Source: Acanthaster planci (lineage: Eukaryota; Echinodermata; Asteroidea; Valvatida; Acanthasteridae). Taken from it: a stretch of 64,000 nt of DNA. This document shows positions 13,701 through 23,904 of this stretch, in pieces. Made by a program: the position numbers and the translations under genes. Every line of letters begins with the position of its first letter. The first letter of the stretch is position 1. The notes under the pieces are model-generated. The model was not told the origin of the DNA, made no database searches, and worked only from the letters and a program-made list of their open reading frames with translations. Location of the stretch: contig NW_019091357.1 of the NCBI RefSeq assembly GCF_001949145.1, positions 496,046 through 560,045 on the forward strand, in the 5' to 3' direction.

Positions 13701-16700
13701 GTGTGATGATCATATCCTCCGCTTGCAGCAGTGCTACTATAACCAAAGGTTTTAAGTCCAGAAAACTGTCTCTGAGAATGATCACCTGACAATCAATTTT
13801 GAAGACAAAATTGCTTGATTTTGACTGTACCATTCCAAATGTTGAAGGTCGAGGCTACAGACCGTTGGCTCTCTCAATAGACAACCAAACCACTTTAGCG
13901 AGTGGTCTTTAACGAAGTCTTATATTTATGGATTTTATGCATTGGAATCGACCTGGCAGTATTATGCTTTCGTGTTGACTTAAACTTGAAAGTCAAAAAA
14001 ATATTCTTCTATAATGAACACTCATGACATTGTAGATGATTGCATTGATGAGAGAATTCACTAGGTGAAATTTAGAAGTAAAAGATTTGACGGAATATGG
14101 TCATAATGCTGACAGGGTGCTCGATCTGGTCAACTTCGAACTGAATGAAGGACAGGATGTCAGAAGTGAAGCTGTAGATTCAATTAGGTGTCATTAGACA
14201 GAACACAATGGAGCCATTGACTACGAGCATTTTGGCAACTTGGTTGCGGGTCTTGATGAGCGTTTTAAGGGCTGTGTTCCGGACGCCAACGCGGTTGACA
14301 ACTCGATGTTGCAGGGCACGGATGATCCGAGCGTACAGGTTGGCGTTAACCACGAGGCAGATAGAGAACAGCACGAGGTCTATCAGGGCATAGGCGAACC
14401 TCGCCTGGTTAGAAGTGGGGTTACAGGTTGCCATAAGCTTTGGGAGATCAGCGAAGGTGGTGTTGTTTGGCCATCGGTTACAGGTGAGGGTGAAGACATG
14501 GTAAGTGTACCCTGGGATAGCTGCCACACCGCGAACAGCTAAGCCATCAGGTGCTGTTTGAATCTCCTCCAGCGACCCTTCGTCCTGGTAAACCGAAGGG
14601 GATTGCATACAGCATTGTACTTCTCAAGCGAGACGACCGTGACCAGACAACAGGTAGCTACGTGTAAGAAATCAGTGAAGAAAAACATCGGAACGCAGCT
14701 AGATGGACCGCTAGTTGGGACATCAGTCTTAGGCGAAGTAAGAGAACATCTGGCCACCGACAAAGGTAGTCAGGAAGGACAAGTCAGTAACTGCAGGCTG
14801 GGCCAGGTAGAAATTAGTTGCGTTGCTCATCCGTTGAACTCAGCATGTCACAAAGATGAACGCTAGGTTTGCAGCCATGCCTGCAATCAAAAGAACGGGC
14901 ATGGTGACGATGATGAAAATGACTTCAGCGTCACTTCGAAGGAGCAATGATGCTTCCACCATCATCGGTACAATTAAGCCAGCATTTGACAGCGCCGTTG
15001 GTACACATGTTGTCGTCATGCATAGCTACTTAAAAGCACATGTCTGGCGACCTCAAGAGCTACCATCCATGCTATCTCATCTCTCGGCATTTGAAAGAAT
15101 GCTGATCACAACCTGAAGTCCGGCTTTTTTGACAAATGTAAGGATAAGACATTCTTAATTCTCAGCAAGACTGACTTACGTCCGACACTGTTAGCAGAAA
15201 CTCTCAAATGTACGTAAGCGGAAAAAAACCTGATGCGCCGGTGTCAACAGCTGTCATACTTTCTAAGTATGCTTTGCTACCTTACTCCTTTCTGCATCGC
15301 TGTTAATCAATTACATTTGGTTTTACACTAAAGCAATCGTCGATGACCTTAAGCGCAGCAACCACAGTGCGCACGTCCACGCCAAGAGTGGAACTTACTC
15401 CCGCCGAAAACCAGAACCTCGGAGAGTTGTGTATGCAACTGACGCTACGTGAAGAAACCAAGGAACTGGTGGTGGTTCTGATGGAGGCCAAAGGACTCAA
15501 AGTGAGGGAGGGAGATCCATTAGGGCAACCACCAAGCCCTTACGTCAATATCTACCAGCTGCCTTATAAAAGGTAACACAAATCTCAAAGGGATTTTTAA
15601 AAAACGACATATCCTTTAACAACTGAGTTTATACCAATTTCAATAGACAGAGATAACTCAGCACTGTATTGTCTCGACTACGGAGAAGCACGTGGTATGA
15701 TATAGATAAGCAACAAATAAGGCGCGGTGTTGATATAAAGCAANAAAAGTATCGTAAAAATGCACTGAGTCTTCCTTTCCCAATAAAGGCAAAGGTGTAT
15801 AAATACGCCATCCCATGGAATAATAGCATGTAAAAGACGAAAAGTGTACACGATTCGCATGATAACGAGGAAATTGTTTCATTTCAACATGGCGTCATTT
15901 GACGTCATCATCGATGACATACGGCGACGATTCACCAGGAAATACTACGTATTAGCCCTGTAAGTTCAGTGAGGCGGTCCCTCCCGAAAGCCCTCGTCTC
16001 TGTAACAGTGTGCTGTATTTGTTAGGTTTATCGCATAGTATTTGAACCCTTTAGAGGCCATTTCAAGATTTATTTTTAACATTCAATGGGTTGTATTAAA
16101 ATTCATGTCTGCGTCGGATTTCGTATAATCAGGGAAAGTCTCCGGTATCGATCACCAACGATACCTGCAACGGCCACGCCAACATGGAATAAGACTTTCG
16201 TGTTTCCCAATGTCTCCCAAGCAGAGGTAAGAAAGGACACCAAGGTAATTTCAACTAACAATGAGTAAGACTCAGCGATTGATTTGAATGTCACATTAAC
16301 TTTCTCAGGTGTGCAGGTGTTTTTGCATTACAGATAGTGCTGGTGCTTGTTTTTGTAGCTTTAAACGTATCAATGCCACACGAAAACACACCAATTTAAG
16401 AAATGAAGAAACAAGAAACAGGATTATTAAGACTCACCTGGCTTTGTTGTTTTGTCTGTTTCTTACTTTTGCAGATATCTGGATTGTCATTGGAATTCAC
16501 AGTCTGGGATGAGCGGCCAGATTGCATGAATTTATTTCTAGGAGAGGTAAGTTAGACCGGGAAATCTAATCAATCAATTATCGAAACATGACTAATATTA
16601 ACTATTAAGTAATTATATGCTCGTGTTCAAATATACTAACATGTTTCATAAATCCGGCAAATTGCTCAATACACGCTAACTATTTTGCATCATTCAGCAT

Positions 16701-19700
16701 ACCTTTTTAAAAAGTTTCCTCTCTCGTATTTTCTCCAGCCAAATCTTCCAGTTTAAGTGTGATTAAACTCCTTTTTTCGCCATTGATAATCTAAGTATTT
16801 CCTTTTTTTCCAAGAAGAAAATTGACAATAATTTAAAAAAATTAAAACTGTGCTTTTCCCGAAAAATGCGTCTCGTAAAATATGTTTATAAATCCTTTTA
16901 ATAATACTTCTTGAATTGTGCCTCACCGTGGGGCCAACTGACACCTAAAATGTTTTCTTTCCCACACAAATGGTCACATGGTCAATATATAATGGCTGCA
17001 GTGATTAAAAGCGATTTTCACGCAAGGGACTAACAACATGTCTTGACAGAGAGGAATATTTTTATATGCCTAAAGGTTCTGATCGATCTGCAAGACGAGT
17101 GCCTGAGCGGCAAACCCACCTGGTTCCCTCTAGCTGAACACGATGAAAACATTGGTAACCTGCCATGTACAGTCCCACCAGGCGTGGTACTAGCACGGCT
17201 GCAACAGCAACAGCAACAGTATAACCAGGCAATGGATATCGGCTTGATGGACGCTCCACATTTACTGACCCCATACCTGACAGCTGGGGCTATGAGCCAT
17301 AAGGAGCTGGCACGATGTCCCAGTGACTCAGGTAAATAGAACATCCTATCAACTTCGGCGGTTACCTGTCTAAATGTCATTGAGGTCTGAGGAAGGGGGC
17401 CATTCTCTGTTCAATATTCGTCACATCACAGTGCAATGGACACACATATCAATGGGATCGCAGAATTCCAAAATACAATATGAGAGACACCTGTAACTAA
17501 AGAATTTAAAAAAAAAAGGAACAAGCAAAAGTAAGCTGATCACATCATACCAGTTACTCTATTTAGACAGCATTCGATGACTTGCTCCGCGACTCCGTTA
17601 TTTAATATTCTACCTAAGTCTACATTTACTTGAAAAATACCTCACCTGCCAGTATTTCTTGTGTTAAATCCCAGTCAAGGAATATGGGCGTGGTCGCGAG
17701 GGGTTGATGCCTTTATCTCTGGAGGCAGCATCACAGTTACAGATCGAGGATCGCTTCGACCGCCTACCGCTAGCCAGACACCGATCGTGCCCCACCGCTG
17801 GTAGTAATGCCTACAGCAAGGTGCCAGATCTTCCACAGATCATAGGTAAGACTAAATCCCGCTCTCAAGACTGTGCTGTAACTAACAACAACATATGGAC
17901 CTTTAGAAGCCACTGGTTAGTTCGACTACAGCCATAATGCATTATGGATAATCAACAGTAATCAACAGTAGTTGTCCTCATTTGATGAGTTGACTGAGAG
18001 ATTTGGTAAATATTTCTCCTTGATTTTTTACAAACAACCACCAACAATATCACAGTCGTAAGTTTAACATTTTTTGCTCTTCTGCTCTTGGGTCGCTCCC
18101 CCACCCCTTGATGAAAGTTTCTCCCGGACAGAAAAATGGTGTTAAATGAAGCTTACGATTCCCGCTGGCACATAAACGTCACGCTAAACTCTGGTTCCAG
18201 CAGGAATTAAGGCTGTGCCGAATATCCCAATATTCGATCAATTATCAAATATTCAAATATTCTGCTCGAGGCGGATATCTTTCCACTCTATTAGACGTAT
18301 ATTACGAATTAATACAACTTTTTTTCTGGACACAGTTGCCGGTCCATCAGAAGACACCTGGCCAGAAATGTTTAACGAGAGACGTAAGCGAAGTTCCTCC
18401 AGCTTTGGTAGTAGTATCGCTGGAAGTAGCATAGCGGGCAGCGACTGGGAGAGTTGTACCAGCTACAGTAGTGGTAGCCGGAACAGCATGGATTCCGATT
18501 ACCATTTCAGGTACGGGTAACAATTAAGGTTCACTTACGTCATCTTTTGTATGAAGTATGCGTGCATTAGAAACAACTGCCAACGACACATTGCTGTGAC
18601 TGGCCAACAGTGATCAAGATTGCAACATCGGTATTTCCGCTTCCTCTTCCCAAACACACAACAGCAACCCATGGTCTTTCAATGCATACCGTCTTAAATA
18701 TGGAAATTCAATGTGTACCAGTCTCACTGCAGGTAATGCGAAGAGGTTGTACCCACATCACTGTTACATGTAAGGCCAAGGAAAGCGTTAAGTTAAAGTT
18801 TACGCGTGTTGCCAGTAAAGTATGGTACTTCTGGAAATACTAAGCTTGTCAACTTATGACACAGCTTTGTTGAAGGCCTACGGGTGCAATACAGTTTCGA
18901 AAGGAAAGTTTAAGCAAAGGACAGGACACTGTTATGAATGGTGTGGGACAGTTAAGTGAGATGAATTCATTTCGTATGCACAGGCTATCGACGTGCTCTA
19001 TGCCAAGACCGGCACCAGACGGTGAAGACGGGATAATCACTGAGCCGGGTCCAGGACAAGTCCTCCTAGAAAACTTCAGTGAGTCAACGATTAATTAGAC
19101 TTATACTTGAAAATAATCATTTGACATAGTGCAATAGATACAAGTAACTGCTTAATTTTTATGTAAATAAATGCAATGTGATACATAAATGCCACATTTG
19201 AAGAGAAACTACATATGACAACGAAGTTTAGCAAACAATAGGCGTGAAGTTTACTTTAATAATTGATTTCCCGAATTTCCATCTGTGCCTGTCACTGAAT
19301 ATTTTGAAATTATGACCCCAAGTAAAATCTTAAAAAATCAAAATTTAAACTTATGCTTTTCAGACGGTCGGCCTTGTGGATTCCTCAAACTTGCTATGGC
19401 AGTTAGCAAAGGATCGCTGGAAGTGGAAATCATATGCGCTACAGGTTTGCTGTTTCATGGAGAACCAGAGACCTTAGGTAAACAAGGAGTTTTACAATAA
19501 GACTTTCTAAGTCCATTCGGATCCAAGAACCTGTCGCTTTTGCAAACCTGAGACAAAAGTCAGAGATTGGAATATGTAGGGCCTCCTCGGTAACTTGGTT
19601 ACATATATCGAGGACAAGAGTAGACGTGACAGCAACCACGTCTTGGATCCTGTAATAATGCAAAGAAATTCACAGTTTGCACAATTGTGTAGTTCTTAAA

Positions 19701-20334
19701 TATCATTACACATTTGACATGACGTCAATTCAATCTGTTTACAGACACCTACGTCAAGACGTACCTACTTGAGGGCGACAGGCAGTTGGTCAAACGAAAG
19801 ACCAAGGTGATACATGCCACGTGTGAACCACACTTTGCTCAAACTCTGAAGTACTCGGCTTGTGATATTACAGGGAGGCGGCTTCAGGTTGGTTTTCAAC
19901 TCCATGTGCAACAAAATTAAACCTCAAATACCATTAAAGATGCTTTCAGTAAGATTTACATGCCAAGTAAATATGCCAATGAAATTCTATTAAACAACGA
20001 CAACAGCGTAAAGGTCGAACAGTCGAAGCTCAATGGAGAGCCTTGCCTCATAGTACGTCTTGCAAACCCATCCTTGTGTTTCACCGTTTAGAGGAAAATC
20101 AAAGGATGCCAGCAACACCTCAATTTCTTTAAACAGTTCTTGTTTCTTTGCTTTTAGGTCATGCTGTGGCGCAAAACAAAGATACGAGAGAGCAATCAAT
20201 GCCTCGGGGAGGCTCGCATTACCTTGGATATCCTGGAGGAGACAACTCACTCCACTGCTTGGTATACTCTCTTTCCGTCTGGCGCCTACGAGAGCCTGAA
20301 GTCATCGCAGAGTTTGGAGCTCCTGAAATTCTGA
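7771..20334 (+). CDS. RIMS: RIM (regulating synaptic membrane exocytosis) active-zone scaffold, 21 exons
   Basis: Presynaptic scaffold that links Rab3 vesicles, Munc13, RIM-BP and calcium channels at release sites. Coding exons: 7771-7788, 8396-8583, 9131-9359, 9705-9908, 10779-11115, 11384-11730, 11832-11904, 12326-12442, 12760-12880, 13100-13191, 13529-13650, 15334-15572, 16133-16226, 16475-16546, 17076-17331, 17675-17845, 18336-18510, 18984-19078, 19364-19477, 19745-19887, 20158-20334. All have GT/AG borders, every phase agrees, and the sum is 3384 nt (1127 aa). Domains: Rab-binding helix DLSHLTPEEIG (aa 38-99); zinc finger with four CxxC pairs (about 100-157) followed by TGRWYY; Arg/Ser-rich linker; PDZ with GLEVVGG and GDEILEWNG (about 467-545); RRLPVPP (about 610-616); C2A (about 636-760) followed by a short polyQ; C2B (about 985-1110). 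It ends soon after C2B, as RIMs do. The 6-residue first exon is the least certain part; alternative exons may exist. Confidence 0.9.
14000..15019 (-). pseudogene. Rhodopsin-like GPCR pseudogene, intronless, inside RIM intron 11
   Basis: A broken copy of the receptor encoded at 44206-45306, antisense to RIM and wholly inside intron 11 (13651-15333). Read on the minus strand it starts with MTTTCVPTALS, then shows TM1 (VLLIAGMAANLAFIF), TM2 (NFYLAQPAVTDL), TM3 ending SLEKYNAVCNPL, ECL2 FTLTCNRWPNN, TM5/TM6 (RIIRALQHRVVNRVG, NQVAKMLVVNG) and a TM7 remnant NAIIYNVMSVHYRR. Lesions: in-frame stop at 14840-14842 after TM1; frame changes at about 14715-14770, 14540-14600 and 14050-14100; stop at 14180-14182 in TM6. 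NPxxY is altered to NAIIY. Its size (about 340 codons) matches the intact paralogue (366), so it decayed from a full-length copy. An intronless family could spread by retroposition or by segmental duplication. Confidence 0.85.
15889..15959 (+). other. Possible alternative first coding exon of a short RIM
   Basis: An ATG in strong context (AACATGG) opens 23 codons plus 2 bases (begins MASFDVIIDDIRRRF) and stops at a clean GTAAGT donor. Its end phase (2) equals the phase accepted by RIM exon 13 at 16133, so splicing would join it in frame into C2A. Vertebrate short RIM forms (gamma) come from internal promoters, so the idea has precedent. The upstream bases contain TGACGTCA, a perfect CRE. No transcript evidence is visible, and a phase match alone happens one time in three. 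Confidence 0.3.
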
Positions 20335-20680
20335 GACTAGGAGCGAATTACCTTAAATCCTTCTCCTCTCTCACCTTGTCATTAAGAGGCTACTACTTCT
20401 GTCTAGCTACATGAACCCATCTGACCCTTTTACGTCACGTGACACCGTCAATGACAGTCTGCCTTTGTTGTACCGAGTAGCGTCATGGAAAAGAAAACAA
20501 TCGTTTTGAACAAACATGGTGTTTAAAACGTTTCGACACATAAATTACAGGGATACTATTTCATATTTGTATTTTCTTCGTCATGCAAATACCTCCCAGT
20601 GCAGACAAACTCCGCTGGTGACACTTAAAACAAGATGCAGGGGTTTATCTCCACGGCAACGTCCAGACGGTTTTATAACC
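20335..20680. other. RIM 3' flank, probable 3' UTR
   Basis: Non-coding sequence directly after the RIM stop codon. It includes a CACGTG-type motif in TTACGTCACGTGACA near 20430. I saw no clear poly(A) signal before the transposon remnant that begins at 20681. Confidence 0.35.
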
Positions 20681-21088
20681 TTAACCCTAAAAGAGCCGGG
20701 GGATGGAACCCCCCCCCATCTGTTCCAATATCGCGGCAGTGCATTTTTTCAGGATTTGAACCTTTAGGAGTTTTTAGACTAACTCTTTTAGACTAATTCA
20801 GTCATTTTGACACAGTTTTTCCAATAATCGAACCTACCCTTCTCACGCAGCGCGCATTTCCCGAAAATTATACTTTTCCACTGCACTGCTCAGTACAGGC
20901 GTGCCAGTGCACGCCTGTAGCCATGAACTTCAAATGACCGAAACAACAGAACCATATGTCTGATTGAAATCAAGCTTCATGTTTGTCATGATAAGGAGTG
21001 TTTCTATATGCTTCCCAAAGGGGGTGAAGGCCGCCCCATCCCCACGGCTGTGAGATGAGCCAATATTACTCGGCTCTTTTAGGGTTAA
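20681..21088. mobile_element. piggyBac-like non-autonomous element (MITE)
   Basis: A 408-bp element bounded by a perfect 18-bp inverted repeat: TTAACCCTAAAAGAGCCG at the left and its reverse complement at the right. The outermost TTAA on each side can be read as the target-site duplication and CCCTAAAAG as the terminus, which is the arrangement of piggyBac-superfamily elements (TTAA target, CCC...GGG ends). It has no transposase frame, so it would be a MITE moved in trans. Inside are sub-terminal runs of C and G that also pair loosely. Insertion is about 350 bp after the RIM stop codon. Confidence 0.7.
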
Positions 21089-23904
21089 AGCAACAGAGTT
21101 TCTTACTGGTGTGTAGGAGTTCAGAGCTCGAGGAACACACAGACTTATCCACTCAATATCAACTAACTGTTGGAATACACCACCTTTGTCCACAAAATAT
21201 CAACTATTTAAATTTATCAGTAGGAGTCGCACCAACGTAAGCCTATAAAATAGTCTTTTCCATTCACAACGGCCAAATCCTGCTGATATGTAACACCAAA
21301 AGGACCAAACCTTACTTGAGGAATTTTGTAAAACAATGTCACTACATGTATAGTCCATTGAGATCTCTGGAAACCCATTACCACAAATTGGCTTTGGTCC
21401 TATCAGACGACTCTGATTTAAGCGCAATCATTTACAACTTATGAATAAACTCAAACTGCCATCCAAGGTGTATCGCTATGAATGAGGTAATGCTTTTAGG
21501 AATTAAACATGAGAAAAGAAGCATGATTAGGGATTTAGAGGACATTTATTTCCTCTTGGAGTAGGAGTACAAAAAATAATCCCCGGAGGGTTTACACGAA
21601 ACCTCGGAAGGGTCAAAAAGGAAATATTGATTTTCTTTTGGAAGACAGCACTGTTTTCCTTTTAAATTGAGGCACATTTGAATGTAACTTACGTGCTACC
21701 CCGACTCAGTTTGGGATGTTTTAGTACATTTCCATGTTAAACAAAAGGTATATTGTAGGTTTCGTGCTTGCACTGTTTTTTTATCCCACAGCACAACATT
21801 TACGTTATAATGCATGGTGCCAGTGAAGTCTGCCATGATCATTTGAATGTCTTCATGTTTCTCGGCAGTATTTTAAATAAACTGCACTTTTTAAAATTCT
21901 TTTTTTAAACTATTAATTGTTGTGATTGTATTAGTAAAGCATTAGACGGTGCTAACTTCATTGGCTACATGGTGCTTCTCCCGAAATCGTTACATTCTGT
22001 GAAGGTTGTCTTTCTTTGATTCCCGCCTTTCAAATCTTAGTTCAGCTTCTTATATTTTTAATGGATGGCTAACAGAAAGATGGTAAAACTGGGATATCTA
22101 TTTTAAGGTCCAGAAATTCTTAGTGTACTTTGAAATACGCATTAAAAATTTCACGTTTCATCGCATTACCTTTATGGTAAAACTAGCAAAATTATCTTTT
22201 GAATTATGGGTTGAATTTTGAAAATTTGCTTTTTCTAATACCAATCAACTATAAACCCCAACACAGTAAATAACTTAGCTTGTTTGTATGGTTTGTACAT
22301 TTTTATATGTACTAAATATCTTCTACAAGTACAATGAATGAATTTGTACGTCTTTGAGATGAAAGCCCTTGGTATGTATATTTTGATGCTAAAAATTGTG
22401 TATATCGTGCCTTCTACAAAAACCCAAACAAAACTAAAACGAGTAAGCTTTTGCTGCCCTTTGTACAAAAAAAAATAGTAACCGGTAAAAGTTGTTAGTT
22501 TTGTAAAACAAATTCTTCTTTTCAATTCATACTGGCTGCATTATAACATAGTATTTTGGAATGTAGTGTTTCCGGCTGTGCCTGTACTCACAAATTAAAT
22601 TGAGGGGTCGCAGAATTAATCGCATTGAAAAACATTCTCCACCTACCCCTTTTCAATTCATTTTCGCTTATATAACGTGTACTCCATTGAGAAGTTCATT
22701 TAGGCGTTACCATTTGGCTTGTTTTTCCTTCCACGCCTTCGTACATTTCACCCCCATCATCGCCCACTTGCACTTATTTCAATCATTCCTTTCCAAAGAA
22801 TTTCCAAAACACACTATCATGCAAACTACGATCATTAAGCATGCAGTTGTGTACACTGCAAAATCCCTAGTATTTAAACCAAGACCAGTGATGTGTTTTT
22901 CTGATTCCAACTTAAATATTGGACAGGGTAACATAAATAATTTTTGACGTAACATCGACCGTGCTGTATAATACTTGCGCTGAAAAAGAGACATTTCAGG
23001 TCAATGACTGGCCGTACCAAACATACGTTAAATTTACTCCTGATTTAAAATGTGTTGATGGTTACTTTTTGGGCGACTGTATTTTCTGCGTAAAAACTGA
23101 ATATGTCTGATACATATTTCCTATTATAAGTTGTATTTTGCAATTCCTAATGAAAATAAAATTCATGCAGGCACTCAGCTTTGCACGAAACCATAAAAGA
23201 CTACTTTCCTGGGATGTGTTTTCACTCTGTCGTATAAACTACTCATCCCATCCACAACATCGTTCACTTAGATTGGTCCACAATTCTGTTACATTTGAGC
23301 CCATCAAATTCAATGTTTCAAAATATTAAGAGTTTGTAATATTAGTCCCCGTTTCACCCAAACGACAAAAAATCGGAACAGGACAAAATCGTAGTAAGCG
23401 AGTGTACGCCAATGACTCCGTGCAGAAGCACCACCTTAACGTTGAAATGAAGAAGAGCGCATGATGTGCGCATGATCAGTGCTAGATTATCAAATCCAAG
23501 ATATCAGTCCTGCCTGGAATGGAAGTTTGCATGGACTTTGTGTTCTCTGATTGTAACTACAGTATTTGTACGCTCGTTGATCCAGTACCGACCTCAAACT
23601 GACCAGTCTATGTTAAATGGATTGGGTTCAACACACAATAGAATACAATCTAAAGAATATTGTTTGTACTGACGGTGCATAGTACACCAGGTAAGCGGGC
23701 CATCGTCACGCCCACTACTTGTAGTCCATTTCGTCACATACTGAACAATAATTTAGGTGCGCCTCTTGCTATTCTTTTAACGTTCATACTACTTTCTGTC
23801 AAATATGCCCTGAATGTTCCAAACAGCGTTACAGATACACCCAAATTGTTTGTGATAATTTTTTACTGACAGCTTAATCAAGACAACAACTTTCTGCAAG
23901 AACC
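21089..23904 (+). repeat. Relic sulfotransferase-array flank, no coding exons
   Basis: From about 21780 the sequence matches blocks found 3' of the intact sulfotransferase genes. Shared pieces include TTTCTCGGCAG near 21860 and 28910, TTGGCTACA near 21960 and 29275, AACTGAGC/AACTTAGCTTGTTTGTA near 22270 and 29535, and CCTGTACTCACAAA near 22585 and 29820. At 23400-23475 comes the 5' block also seen before the other genes. No sulfotransferase exon remains between 21089 and 23904. I infer an older array unit that has lost its coding part. Confidence 0.6.

Noticed and set aside
14208-15116. Plus-strand open frames in this interval
   Set aside because: They are antisense shadows of the GPCR pseudogene on the minus strand.
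17043-17075. Earlier start of RIM exon 15 adding a few residues before VLIDLQ
   Set aside because: The acceptor at 17075/17076 gives FLGE-VLIDLQ, which matches the C2A fold without an insertion; the earlier one adds residues in the middle of a strand.
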